From assembly GCA_038246545.1 (NCBI GenBank), contig JBBRVW010000012.1, forward strand, positions 32,782-96,781: a stretch of DNA of 64,000 bases, in the 5' to 3' direction. The translations under genes and the position numbers were made by a program. The DNA is from JBBRVW01 sp038246545 (GTDB lineage: Bacteria; Actinomycetota; Actinomycetes; JACCUZ01). Below are positions 26,421 through 34,373 of this stretch, one piece after another (the stretch's first letter is position 1; each line of letters begins with the position of its first letter). The notes beneath the pieces are model-generated. The model made no database searches and was not told the DNA's origin. It was given only the letters and a program-made list of their open reading frames with translations.

Positions 26421-26906
26421 TCATGTCAGAACGACGCCGACCAGCCAGGTGCCGAGCATGAGCACGGCGGCCAGCAGCTCGACCAGCATGCCGATGCCGA
26501 CCGCCTTGAGCACCGCCCACGTGGAGCGCCCCGCAGCGCCACCGTCGTGCAGCCGGCGCAGCTCGGCGGCGTAGACGGCGCCGACGCCGCCGACCACGAC
26601 CCCGACCACGGGGATCATGAAGAACCCGATGGCGGCGCCGGCGGCACCGAGGACGAGGGTCGACCGGGGGGCGCCGCCGCCGGTGGCGGACCGCGCCGGG
26701 AGGACGTACTTCGCGCCGGCTCCGACGACGAGCAGCACCGTGAGCAGGACGCCGACGACCACGCGCGTCGGGCCGCCGCCGTCCTGCCAGACCCAGACCA
26801 GGCCGGCCGTCCACGCGAGCAGCAGCCCTGGAAGGACCGGGACGACGACCCCCACCACGCCGACGAGCATGACGAGCAGGACGAGCAGCTGTCCGGACGT
26901 CGACAC
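26421..26906 (-). CDS. DUF456-family membrane protein
   Basis: The 161-residue product shows the DUF456 pattern: an N-terminal GVVGVVVPVLPGLLLAW segment, glycine-zipper-like hydrophobic helices (GAAGAAIGFFMIPVVG, VVVGGVGAVYAAEL) and a C-terminal helix. Five membrane segments are likely. Function is unknown; Gly-rich helices are typical of the family. GTG start with TACTCT on the minus strand (26918-26913) ending 7 nt before it. Divergent from the TIGR03086 gene. Confidence 0.85.
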   Translation of the reverse strand: MSTSGQLLVLLVMLVGVVGVVVPVLPGLLLAWTAGLVWVWQDGGGPTRVVVGVLLTVLLVVGAGAKYVLPARSATGGGAPRSTLVLGAAGAAIGFFMIPVVGVVVGGVGAVYAAELRRLHDGGAAGRSTWAVLKAVGIGMLVELLAAVLMLGTWLVGVVLT

Positions 26907-26962
26907 CCGCCGAGAGTAGCCACGGGGTTGGCCGCGGCCCCGACGGCTGACAGGGTGAGGTG

Positions 26963-27532
26963 ATGTCCACCTTGCTCAAGCAGTTCGACCAGGCCCGCGC
27001 GGAGTTCGGCACGAGGGTGTCCCAGGTCGCCGCCGACCAGTGGTCGGCCCCGACGCCGTGCCGCGACTGGGACGTCCGCGCACTCGTCGGCCATCTCGTC
27101 GACGAGGCGCGCTGGGTGCCGTACCTCCTCGGCGGCGGCAGCCCACGGGACGTCGGCGACCGTTTCGACGGTGACCCCCTCGGCGACGACCCGCAGGGCG
27201 CCTGGCGCACGCAGTGGCAGCAGGCGAGCGAGGCACTGCACGCCGACGGCGCCCTGGACCACTCCGTGACGCTGTCGCGCGGCGAGACGAGTGCGCGGGA
27301 CTACCTGTGGGAGCTCACCTGCGACCTCGCTGTGCATGCGTGGGACCTGGCGAGGGCGATCGGTGCCGACGAGCGGCTGGACCCCGAGCTGGTACGCCGC
27401 ATCTACGCCCCGCTCGAGCAGGACCCGGGGGCGCTGGGGTCGGCTCCCGGGCTGTTCGACGCCCCGGTCGCGGTGCCCGTCCACGCCGACCTGCAGACCA
27501 GGCTCCTCGGCCGCTACGGCCGCCGCGCCTGA
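26963..27532 (+). CDS. TIGR03086-family DinB-like metal-binding protein
   Basis: The 189-residue product has the N-terminal WSAPTPCRDWDVRALVGHLVDE block of TIGR03086 (conserved Cys-x-x-Trp, then the His ligand) and a later LAVHAWDLARAIG His motif. It belongs to the mycothiol-dependent maleylpyruvate isomerase/DinB superfamily; the reaction is unknown. CAGGGT (26951-26956) is 7 nt before ATG 26963, so this start is preferred over GTG 26960. A paralogous family member (TIGR03085) lies at the left end of the window. Confidence 0.88.
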   Translation: MSTLLKQFDQARAEFGTRVSQVAADQWSAPTPCRDWDVRALVGHLVDEARWVPYLLGGGSPRDVGDRFDGDPLGDDPQGAWRTQWQQASEALHADGALDHSVTLSRGETSARDYLWELTCDLAVHAWDLARAIGADERLDPELVRRIYAPLEQDPGALGSAPGLFDAPVAVPVHADLQTRLLGRYGRRA

Positions 27533-27626
27533 CCCGCCGCCCCCGGGGTCCGGGCAGCCGGGGGGGGGCGGGGGCGAATCTGTCGCGATCGAGCGCTCCG
27601 GAGCTGCGTGGCACTAGCCTCCAGGC

Positions 27627-28334
27627 GTGAACCCTCTTGCTGGCGTCCTGTCCGAGGCCTGGGCGATGTACCGCGCTCACGCCCGCCACCTGCTCATGAT
27701 CGCCCTGGTCGTCTACCTCGCAGCTGCCGTCGTCGAGGCTGTGCTCGGCCTGCTCGGGGTGCTGGGGGCGCTGCTCGCCGGCATCGTCGGCATCGTTGCC
27801 GCGTTCCTGTTGCAGGCCGCCCTGGTCAAGGCGGTCGAGGACGTTCGCGACGGCCGCGTCGACCTGTCCTTCAGCGAGACCCTGCAGGCGGCGCGCCCGG
27901 CGGTGGGCAGCGTCGCCGTCGCCTCGATCCTCGCCGGCATCGCCATCGCGATCGGGCTCGTCCTGTTCATCGTGCCCGGCCTGTTCCTGCTGACGATCTG
28001 GTGCCTCATCGTCCCCGTGATCGTGCTGGAGGGGGTCGGCGCGTTCTCCGCCTTCGAGCGGAGCCGCCAGCTGGTGCGCGGCCACGGCTGGCAGGTCTTC
28101 GGCACCCTGGTCCTGGTGTTCCTCCTGCTCATCGTCGCCAGCATCGTCCTCGGGCTGCTGCTGTCGCCGCTGCCGCAGGCGGCCAGCGACTTCATCGGCG
28201 GCATCGTCTCCGGGACGCTGGTCGCGCCGTTCGTCGCTCTCGTGCTGACGCTGGGCTACTTCCGGCTCCGCGCCGCCGAGACCAGCACCCAGGGCGGCTA
28301 TGGCTACGGACCCGGAGGACAGCCGACGGCCTGA
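27627..28334 (+). CDS. Six-helix integral membrane protein
   Basis: The 235-residue product resembles the membrane domain found in glycerophosphodiester phosphodiesterase-type and DUF7544/7847-like proteins: an amphipathic N-terminus (LSEAWAMYRAHARHLL), helical pairs, VPGLFLLTIWCLIVPVIVLEG, and a final LTLGYFRLRAAE before a Gly/Tyr tail (GGYGYGPGG). No catalytic residues were seen. TAGCCT (27615-27620) ends 7 nt before the GTG, indicating a leaderless transcript. Converges with the NUDIX gene. Confidence 0.75.
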   Translation: MNPLAGVLSEAWAMYRAHARHLLMIALVVYLAAAVVEAVLGLLGVLGALLAGIVGIVAAFLLQAALVKAVEDVRDGRVDLSFSETLQAARPAVGSVAVASILAGIAIAIGLVLFIVPGLFLLTIWCLIVPVIVLEGVGAFSAFERSRQLVRGHGWQVFGTLVLVFLLLIVASIVLGLLLSPLPQAASDFIGGIVSGTLVAPFVALVLTLGYFRLRAAETSTQGGYGYGPGGQPTA

Positions 28335-28354
28335 CCGCGACTGCAGGCGGCGCC

Positions 28355-28406
28355 GACGACGGGCGGAAGGCGCGCCCGTTGGGCTCGCCAGCGGCGTTCC
28401 GTCGTC
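28355..28406. terminator. Inverted repeat between convergent genes
   Basis: GACGACGG (28355-28362) and CCGTCGTC (28399-28406) form an 8-bp stem with a 36-nt GC-rich loop that can itself fold. Placed between converging genes, so it could act in both directions. Confidence 0.35.
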
Positions 28407-28414
28407 GCCGGCGC

Positions 28415-29311
28415 TCAGGGTGAGAGGCGGTCGGTGAGCCATCGTGGGCCGACCGCCTGTGCTCCCACCGCGGCCACGCGCGCTCGCAGCGGGCGGTCGG
28501 CGGTGACCACGAGGACCGGGCCGTCTGCGACGCGGTCTCCGGCGACCACCACCACAGAGTCGTCGCCGGAAGCCGCGGCGGCGACCACCGTCACCCCCGG
28601 CGCGGGGGTGTCGGTGGCCACCCGGGCGGCGCCCTCGAGCACGACGACGACGCGCGGCCACAGGTGGCTGAGCGCCGTCATCCCGGCCTCGTCGGGGACG
28701 TCGGCAGCCGGGACACCCGCGGACGCGAGGCTGCCGCAGGCGGCCACCAGCCGGCGGGCGGCTCCCGGCCGGTCGCGCCACCACCCGTCCGGCCGCGACC
28801 CGACCACGTTGGCCGCGTCGACGACCAGCGTGAGCGGGTGCAGCAGCGGCCGCAGCACCGGCCACGAGGCCGCGAAGCCGGGGTGCAGGTCGGTGCCGGC
28901 CACGTCGTCGGCGTCCACCCAGGCCACGTCGATGCTCTCGCCGCCCGTCGGGCGCGCCGCCGTCGCCGCGGATCCGCTCACGAGCACCGTCGCGTAGGAC
29001 CAGCCGCCGTGGTCGTCGTCGTAACGGCCCTGCACCTCGAGCCCGTCGGCGGAGAGCCCACCCTCCTCGGCGGCCTCGCGCAGGGCGGCCGCCACCGCAG
29101 GCTCGCCCCGGTGCCGCGCGCCCCCGAGGAGGCCCCAGGTGCCGCCGTGATGGCTCCACGTGGCCCGGTGCTGGAGCAGCACCTGGCGCCCGGTGCCCGC
29201 CGGCCGGTGCAGCAGCAGGCCGGCGGCCCCGACCAGCCCCCAGTGCCGGTGGCCGAGCTCGCAGTCGATCCAGCCGTCGCCGTCGCCACGGCCGTCGGGT
29301 CCATCGGTCAC
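28415..29311 (-). CDS. NUDIX hydrolase fused to a YacP/NYN-like domain
   Basis: The product is 298 residues from GTG 29311. The N-terminal half is a NUDIX domain with the box G-x5-E-x7-REAAEEGG visible in GGARHRGEP...LREAAEEGGL. The C-terminal half (from LTLVVDAANVVGSRPDGWW) resembles a YacP/NYN PIN-like RNase domain: an N-terminal Asp-Ala-Asn, a central VVVLEG strand and a late VLVVTADRPL strand with Asp. NUDIX enzymes cleave nucleoside-diphosphate-linked substrates and NYN domains cleave RNA, so a role in RNA or nucleotide turnover is inferred. The frame is open to 29383. GTG 29311 was preferred because it trims a low-complexity Pro/Arg stretch and a -10-like CAGTCT lies 8 nt upstream. Confidence 0.8.
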   Translation of the reverse strand: MTDGPDGRGDGDGWIDCELGHRHWGLVGAAGLLLHRPAGTGRQVLLQHRATWSHHGGTWGLLGGARHRGEPAVAAALREAAEEGGLSADGLEVQGRYDDDHGGWSYATVLVSGSAATAARPTGGESIDVAWVDADDVAGTDLHPGFAASWPVLRPLLHPLTLVVDAANVVGSRPDGWWRDRPGAARRLVAACGSLASAGVPAADVPDEAGMTALSHLWPRVVVVLEGAARVATDTPAPGVTVVAAAASGDDSVVVVAGDRVADGPVLVVTADRPLRARVAAVGAQAVGPRWLTDRLSP

Positions 29312-29454
29312 GGCGTCGAGACTGCCAGGGACGACGAGGGGACGGGCTGCACGAGGGGGACCTACCCGGGTCCGCGGTGCCACAACACCGGGCGGGTGAG
29401 CCGGCGGCTGGCGCGAGCCTGTGTCGTGTCCGGGGTCGGTGGCACGCTGTCCGG

Positions 29455-30483
29455 ATGCGAGTGATCCGTGCGGCCGGGTGCCACATCGTCCCCCCGTACC
29501 TGCTCGAGAACATCGCCCGACGCGGAACAGAGCGGCAGCGTGCGGTCGCGGCCCGCTCGCTGGGCATCGACGTCGTGCAGCGCGCCGAGCGGGCCACCGT
29601 CACGGTCCTCGCCGAGCAGGTCACCGGCGACGGGCTGCAGCGCACGGTCTCGAGCGCCGGCGGCACCGAGTCGCTGCCCGGGCGTCCCGTCCGCGGCGAG
29701 GGAGACGACCCGAGCGGCGACGCAGCCGTCGATGAGGCCTACGACGGCCTGGGTGAGACCTATTCCCTCTACCTCGACGCCTACGACCGGCACTCGGTCG
29801 ACGACGCCGGTCTGCCGCTGCCCGCGACGGTGCACTATGGACGTGACTACGACAACGCGTTCTGGAACGGGGAGCGCATGGTGTTCGGCGACGGTGACGG
29901 CGAGCTCTTCCAGCGCTTCACGATCGCGGTCGACGTGATCGGTCACGAGCTGACCCACGCCGTCACGGAGAAGACCGCGCGCCTGGTCTACCAGGGTCAG
30001 CCCGGTGCCCTGAACGAGTCCGTGTCCGACGTCTTCGGCTCGCTTGTCAAGCAGCGGACGCTCGGCCAGGACGCGGCCGATGCCGACTGGCTGATCGGGG
30101 CGGGGCTGTTCACCGACCAGGTCCAGGGCGTCGCGCTGCGGTCGATGAAGGCGCCCGGCACGGCCTACGACGACGGCGTCCTCGGCCGCGACCCGCAGCC
30201 GGCCCACCTGCGCGACCTGGTGGAGACCACCGACGACAACGGCGGCGTCCACATCAACTCCGGCATCCCCAACCACGCCTTCTACCTGGCGGCGACCGCG
30301 ATCGGTGGCGCGGCCTGGGAGGTGTCGGGCCGCATCTGGTACGACACCCTGGTCGGCGGCCGGCTCGCGCCGTCGACCGACTTCGCGGCATTCGCCGCCG
30401 CGACGGTGCAGGCGGCGGCGCGGTTCGGCTCGGACGAGCAGCAGACGGTCCGTACGGCCTGGGAGGCCGTCGGCGTGGTGTGA
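29455..30483 (+). CDS. Protealysin-like M4 metalloprotease
   Basis: The 342-residue product has the thermolysin zinc motif HELTH (164-168) and downstream Glu 188 in NESVSD; the active-site His is in GVHINSGIPNHAF. There is no signal peptide. The short N-terminal prosegment contains the PPYLLENIA motif of protealysin-type precursors. Such proteases are cytoplasmic or exported by unusual routes. The next gene encodes its likely inhibitor. CACGCT (29443-29448) ends 7 nt before the ATG. The upstream gene is divergent. Confidence 0.92.
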   Translation: MRVIRAAGCHIVPPYLLENIARRGTERQRAVAARSLGIDVVQRAERATVTVLAEQVTGDGLQRTVSSAGGTESLPGRPVRGEGDDPSGDAAVDEAYDGLGETYSLYLDAYDRHSVDDAGLPLPATVHYGRDYDNAFWNGERMVFGDGDGELFQRFTIAVDVIGHELTHAVTEKTARLVYQGQPGALNESVSDVFGSLVKQRTLGQDAADADWLIGAGLFTDQVQGVALRSMKAPGTAYDDGVLGRDPQPAHLRDLVETTDDNGGVHINSGIPNHAFYLAATAIGGAAWEVSGRIWYDTLVGGRLAPSTDFAAFAAATVQAAARFGSDEQQTVRTAWEAVGVV

Positions 30484-30512
30484 TTCGTGGTGAGGCGCAG
30501 GGAGGTCGGTCG

Positions 30513-30833
30513 GTGGCACGTATCGAGCTCGTCCGCAGCGGCGGCTTCGCCGGGATGTCCCTGCGCGCGGCGGTCGACACCGCGGCCGATCCGACCCTCG
30601 ACAGCGAGGCCGGCTGGTACGCCGAGCAGCTGGCGGTCCTCGACCTGCCGGCCCTCGCGGCCGCCGCACCTGGGGAGCCGCAGCCCGACCGCTACCGCTA
30701 CGCCCTGTCGGTGCGCGCCGACGACGGCGTGACGCACGACCTCGAGTTCGGCGAGACCGCCGTGCCACCGGAGCTGCACCCGCTGCTCGACGCGCTCGTG
30801 GCGCGGGCCCGCTCAGCCGGCCACCCCGGCTGA
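30513..30833 (+). CDS. Emfourin-like inhibitor of the M4 protease
   Basis: The 106-residue product begins MARIELVRSGGFAGMSLRA and contains YRYALSVRADDGVTHDLEFGE, the layout of emfourin (M4in), the protealysin inhibitor first described in Serratia, usually encoded right after the protease. GTG 30513 is preferred because GGGAGG lies 8 nt upstream; GTG 30480 would add 11 residues and overlap the protease stop. Expected to bind the protease tightly in the cytoplasm and restrain it until needed. No signal peptide. Confidence 0.85.
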   Translation: MARIELVRSGGFAGMSLRAAVDTAADPTLDSEAGWYAEQLAVLDLPALAAAAPGEPQPDRYRYALSVRADDGVTHDLEFGETAVPPELHPLLDALVARARSAGHPG

Positions 30834-30876
30834 CCCCCCTCCCCTCCACCCCCCCAGCCCGTCCCGCCCCGTCCGG

Positions 30877-30935
30877 CGATCACGTAAACGTGATCGACCG
30901 TCGCCTTGCACGGGTTGCAGGCCATGCAAGGCGAC
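30877..30935. repeat. Two adjacent perfect inverted repeats
   Basis: CGATCACGT-AA-ACGTGATCG (30877-30896) is a 9-bp stem with a 2-nt centre. Four bp later GTCGCCTTGCA (30900-30910) pairs with TGCAAGGCGAC (30925-30935), an 11-bp stem with a 14-nt loop. They lie between converging genes and could terminate both transcripts, or be a REP-like element or protein binding site. Confidence 0.55.
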
Positions 30936-30972
30936 TGTTGGCCGTGCGAGGTTCGCGAGCCTCCGCGCGGCA

Positions 30973-31065
30973 GCTCCACCACCCACCACGGCTGACCCCG
31001 GCGGGCGATCTCAGCGGCGGCTCCACCACCCACCCCGGCTGACCCCGGCGGGCGATCGTCAGCGG
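30973..31065. repeat. 47-bp-period tandem duplication at a gene end
   Basis: 30973-31017 and 31020-31065 are near-identical units (one substitution, one 1-bp indel) beginning GCTCCACCACCCACC. The second unit contains the stop codon and last residues of the PlsC-like gene. A 16-bp core (CACCCCGGCTGACCCC) also occurs at the end of the emfourin gene (30822-30837). Looks like local slippage duplication. Confidence 0.7.
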
Positions 31066-32081
31066 GGGGTGGGCTGGCCGGCCTGGGCCTGGCACTCGTC
31101 GATCCAGGCGTCGATGCGCGCCCACCACGCGAAGAGCCAGTCGATCCGCTGCTCCTCGCCGGTGGGCACCTCGGCCGCCGGGACGATCCACCAGCGCATC
31201 TGGATCTCACGGTCCATCGGCAGCTCGCGCCAGATGTCGAGGACGGTGACCATGTGCTCGATGCCGGTGTGCGCGACGAGGACGACGTCTGCGTCGCCTG
31301 CCTGGGTGAGCGCGGCCAGGACGCCACCAGGCTTGGGTGCCATGACGTGCTTGAGCTGCTCGGCCTTCTGGGCCTCGTCGATGTGCCCCTGGCGCCGCAG
31401 CCGCTCGATCGCCCGCTTGCGCCGGTGCTCGGTGACGTTGCCGCCCTCGGGGAAGATGACGAACGCATCGTTGTCGTCGAGGTTGCGGCTCAGCTCGCCG
31501 ACCTCGGCCAGCAGCTGGTCCGACCCACGGCCCGGCCGGACGAAGAGGTTGGGGAGCCGATTGAGGACCACGTCGATCGCGGGGTCCCACTGCAGGGTGT
31601 CCTTGAGGACGATGCGCGGCTCGCGGTCGTACCAGTTGAGCAGCGCGTGCACGACGAGCAACGAGTCGCCGGGGCCGGCATGGCGGCTGAGGATGAGCAG
31701 CGGCTTCCCGTCGTACGACGTGGGTGGCGGTCCTTCGACGGTGACCCGCACGTGCAGCACCCGCTGGCACTCCCAGAACAGCACCCGGAGGAACCACTTG
31801 ACCAGCACGTAGTGCGCCCGCTGGAACCGGGGCGACCTGATCCGCCAGCCGAAGCCGCTGCCGACCCACAGCGCGAGCAGGACGACCAGCGCCGCGGCCT
31901 CGAGGAACAGGTAGAGCAGCGCCATCCAGAGCAGGCGGAACGCTCGCCACCGTCCGGGCAGGAACGTCGACAGGAGGACGCCGATCACCAGCAGCACCGG
32001 CAGGCTGGTGATCGCGAGCACCGACAGCGCAAGGACCGCGGGACCGAGGACGAGGCGTCGTAGCCACACCGGGGGCAGCAT
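31059..32081 (-). CDS. PlsC-like 1-acylglycerol-phosphate acyltransferase
   Basis: The 340-residue product has three N-terminal hydrophobic segments (about 10-85), followed by the acyltransferase motifs: HAGPGD (the HX4D catalytic motif, in SRHAGPGDSLL) and FPEGGNVT (substrate phosphate binding). It probably transfers acyl chains to lysophosphatidate or a related lipid at the inner face of the membrane. The ATG shares one base with the stop (TGATG) of the patatin-like gene, so the two lipid enzymes are co-translated. The C-terminus ends inside a tandem repeat unit. Confidence 0.88.
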   Translation of the reverse strand: MLPPVWLRRLVLGPAVLALSVLAITSLPVLLVIGVLLSTFLPGRWRAFRLLWMALLYLFLEAAALVVLLALWVGSGFGWRIRSPRFQRAHYVLVKWFLRVLFWECQRVLHVRVTVEGPPPTSYDGKPLLILSRHAGPGDSLLVVHALLNWYDREPRIVLKDTLQWDPAIDVVLNRLPNLFVRPGRGSDQLLAEVGELSRNLDDNDAFVIFPEGGNVTEHRRKRAIERLRRQGHIDEAQKAEQLKHVMAPKPGGVLAALTQAGDADVVLVAHTGIEHMVTVLDIWRELPMDREIQMRWWIVPAAEVPTGEEQRIDWLFAWWARIDAWIDECQAQAGQPTPR

Positions 32082-32944
32082 CAGGCGCCGCGCTCCGGCG
32101 CGTGCACGAGGAAGTCGGCGGTGGCGCGCTGCGCCTCGTCGATGCGGCGTTGGACCGCGCGGAAGTCGCGGTAGCGCAGTGACGACAGGTCGCCGTAGCG
32201 CGGCGGCTCCTCGGCTCCGGTAGGCAGCACGTGCACACGTACGTCGTCGGGCAGCGCCGCCATGTCGCGGGCGAAGCGGTGCCGGCGGGCGATCTCGAAG
32301 GCCACCGAGGCCACCTGCCACGGCTGGGTCGGGACGCGCAGCGGCCGGTCGACGCGGCCGACCTGCAGCACGTACACCGTGCTGGCGCCCAGGGTCAGTG
32401 CGCGCTCGACCGGGATGGAGTTGACCAGACCGCCGTCGAGGTAGGTCTGGTCGCCCACCCGAACAGGCGGCAGGACGCCGGGCACCGCGCTGCTCGCGAG
32501 GACGGCGTCGACGAGCGGGCCGGTGGTGAACCAGTGCTCGGCGGCCCGCTCGATGCTGGCGGCGACGCACTGGAAGGTCACCGGGAGCGACTCGATGGTC
32601 CGCTCGCCCAGGTGCTCGACGAGCAGCGCGCGCAGCGGCTCGTTGGGATGGACATGGGTGCGGGTGCGGGCGAAGTGCCCGACCCGGCGCAGCGCCCCAC
32701 CGGCGTAGAGGCTGCTGCCGGACAGGCCGAGCCACAGGTCGCGCAGCTCACCCACCGCGTCCGGCGTGGGGTCGGCGGCGACGGCGGCCCCGTTGATGGC
32801 ACCGACCGACGTCCCGACCACGACGTCCGGCCGCACGCCGGCGTCGAGCAGGGCGGCGAGCATGCCGACCTCACCGGCGCCCAGCAGCCCGCCGCCGCCG
32901 AGCACGAACGCGACCTTCCCCGCACCGTCACCCACGCCCTGCAT
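32081..32944 (-). CDS. Patatin-like phospholipase
   Basis: The product is 287 residues from ATG 32944. The patatin fold is shown by the oxyanion loop LGGGGLLGAGEVG, the nucleophile elbow GTSVGA (Ser) and the catalytic Asp in YLDGGLVNS. It is an acyl hydrolase acting on phospholipids or lipid esters, cytoplasmic or membrane-surface. The frame is open up to 33031, but that extension would be encoded by the stem-loop repeat at 32984-33041, so a downstream start was chosen. GTG 32935 is an alternative. Paired with the PlsC-like acyltransferase, suggesting a deacylation-reacylation cycle of membrane lipids. Confidence 0.85.
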   Translation of the reverse strand: MQGVGDGAGKVAFVLGGGGLLGAGEVGMLAALLDAGVRPDVVVGTSVGAINGAAVAADPTPDAVGELRDLWLGLSGSSLYAGGALRRVGHFARTRTHVHPNEPLRALLVEHLGERTIESLPVTFQCVAASIERAAEHWFTTGPLVDAVLASSAVPGVLPPVRVGDQTYLDGGLVNSIPVERALTLGASTVYVLQVGRVDRPLRVPTQPWQVASVAFEIARRHRFARDMAALPDDVRVHVLPTGAEEPPRYGDLSSLRYRDFRAVQRRIDEAQRATADFLVHAPERGA

Positions 32945-32983
32945 CCTCACCCACGCCCACGCGCTGCATCCTCGCCCCAGGAA

Positions 32984-33041
32984 TGTGCGCCGACACACCG
33001 GAACGCCGGCGTGTCTGGTGTGTCGGCGCACAAAGGATCTT
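32984..33041. repeat. Dispersed stem-loop repeat, copy 2 (perfect hairpin)
   Basis: TGTGCGCCGACACACC (32984-32999) pairs perfectly over 16 bp with GGTGTGTCGGCGCACA (33017-33032), with a 17-nt loop. 33016-33041 is identical to 16280-16305. It lies between two minus-strand genes, so relative to flanking transcription its orientation is opposite to copy 1. This argues against a simple one-way terminator. Confidence 0.65.
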
Positions 33042-33064
33042 CGGGCGCGACGATCCGGGTCCGA

Positions 33065-34345
33065 TCACTCATGGGTCATCTCCAGCAGTCGGTCCAGGAC
33101 GCGGTCGTCGCTGCGCAGGCCGTCGTGCCCGAGCCGGCTGGTCGACCAGGTACGCAGGCTGCCGACCCGTTCCGCCGTCTCCATCGACAGTGCGTGGTCG
33201 ACGTACATGTCCTCGTGGTAGACCGCCGCCGCGACGGGCACGGTGTTGGTGGCGAGCCGCCCGGTGTCGTAGAGCGCCGGCCACCCGTCGTGGGCCGCCA
33301 GCAGCTCGGCGGTCTCGGCGAGCGGTGCCACCGCGCGGTCGTCGCGTACCAGCGCGGGGAGCAGCATCTCGCCGGTGGGCAGCAGGGGCCGGGCGGTGGG
33401 GGCGAACTCCGGCAGCGTGCCGGCGACCCGCTCGGCCGCCCACCGCGACGCGAAGCCCTGGCAGTAGATCGACTCGTGCATGACGGCGTAGAGCGGCCGG
33501 TCGACGAACGTGGTGGCGGTCTCGACGGCGGTGAGGAACTCGTCTGACAGCTCTCGGCGCCAGGAGTCCACCCAGGCCGTCTCGAGCAGGTAGTGCAGCC
33601 GCTCGTACCCGTCGGACCAGCCGAGCGCCAGGCCGGTCGACTGCAGCCGGGGCACCGTCAGCCGGTCGCCGCCGGGCAGCCGTACGTCGTGCAGCGCCAC
33701 GTGGTCGGCGACCGCGTCGAGCAGGTCGCCGTCGCCTGGGTAGCGTTCGAGCCAGCCGTCGTACCGCTGCCGGACGCGTGGGAACGTGGCGCGGTAGACC
33801 TCCTCGGCGCCGCGGTCCAGCGGTGGGAGGCCACCCGCCACGAGCACCCGGTCGAGGCCCTCGGGTGCCAGCGAGAGGTAGGTCATGGCGACGAAGCCGC
33901 CATAGCTCTGCCCGAGCACCGTCCACGCCCGACCCCCGCCCAGGGCTGCCCGCAGCAGCTCGGCGTCGCGGACGATCGCATCCGCGCGGAAGTGGGTGAG
34001 GTACGCCGCCTGCTCGGCCGCCGTACCGTGCGCCAGCAGCGTCTGCCGGGTCGCCGGTGTCGAGCGCCCCGTGCCGCGCTGGTCCAGCAGCAGCACGCGG
34101 TGGTCGGCCAAGGCCCGCCCCAGCCAGCCGGACCGCCCGGTCGGGCGTGGCGATCGCGCCCCCGGCCCACCCTGGAGGAACAGCAGCCAGGGGAGGTCGG
34201 CGTCGCGCTTGCGCGGCGCCAACACCTCGCGGGCGAAGACGGTGATGCGCTGCCCGCCCGGGTCGGCGTGGTCCAGCGGCACCTCGACCTCGTGGTCGGT
34301 GACCACCAGGCCGGGCAGCCGGTGGCTCGTCGGGTCGGGAGGCAC
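33065..34345 (-). CDS. Alpha/beta-hydrolase, prolyl aminopeptidase (S33) type
   Basis: The 426-residue product has the oxyanion motif LQGGPG, the DQRGTGRS segment and the nucleophile elbow GQSYGG (Ser), all typical of the S33 proline iminopeptidase family. The catalytic Asp and His are in the C-terminal part (YHEDMYVDH and LGHDGL regions). No signal peptide, so cytoplasmic. Substrate could be N-terminal Pro peptides or another ester/amide. GTG 34345 is supported by TACGGT on the minus strand (34357-34352) ending 7 nt before it. Divergent from a GNAT gene. Confidence 0.88.
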   Translation of the reverse strand: MPPDPTSHRLPGLVVTDHEVEVPLDHADPGGQRITVFAREVLAPRKRDADLPWLLFLQGGPGARSPRPTGRSGWLGRALADHRVLLLDQRGTGRSTPATRQTLLAHGTAAEQAAYLTHFRADAIVRDAELLRAALGGGRAWTVLGQSYGGFVAMTYLSLAPEGLDRVLVAGGLPPLDRGAEEVYRATFPRVRQRYDGWLERYPGDGDLLDAVADHVALHDVRLPGGDRLTVPRLQSTGLALGWSDGYERLHYLLETAWVDSWRRELSDEFLTAVETATTFVDRPLYAVMHESIYCQGFASRWAAERVAGTLPEFAPTARPLLPTGEMLLPALVRDDRAVAPLAETAELLAAHDGWPALYDTGRLATNTVPVAAAVYHEDMYVDHALSMETAERVGSLRTWSTSRLGHDGLRSDDRVLDRLLEMTHE

Positions 34346-34351
34346 GCCCCG

Positions 34352-34366
34352 ACCGTATGGCAGGGT
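34352..34366. promoter_or_regulatory. Divergent -10 elements between hydrolase and GNAT genes
   Basis: Minus strand TACGGT (34357-34352) ends 7 nt before GTG 34345. Plus strand CAGGGT (34361-34366) ends 8 nt before GTG 34374. Only 28 bp separate the two coding regions, repeating the compact leaderless divergent design seen at 801-822. Confidence 0.4.
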
Positions 34367-34373
34367 GCGGCGG

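Noticed and set aside
32945..33031. N-terminal extension of the patatin-like protein
   Set aside because: The extra residues are encoded by the dispersed hairpin repeat, and the patatin fold begins after the later ATG.
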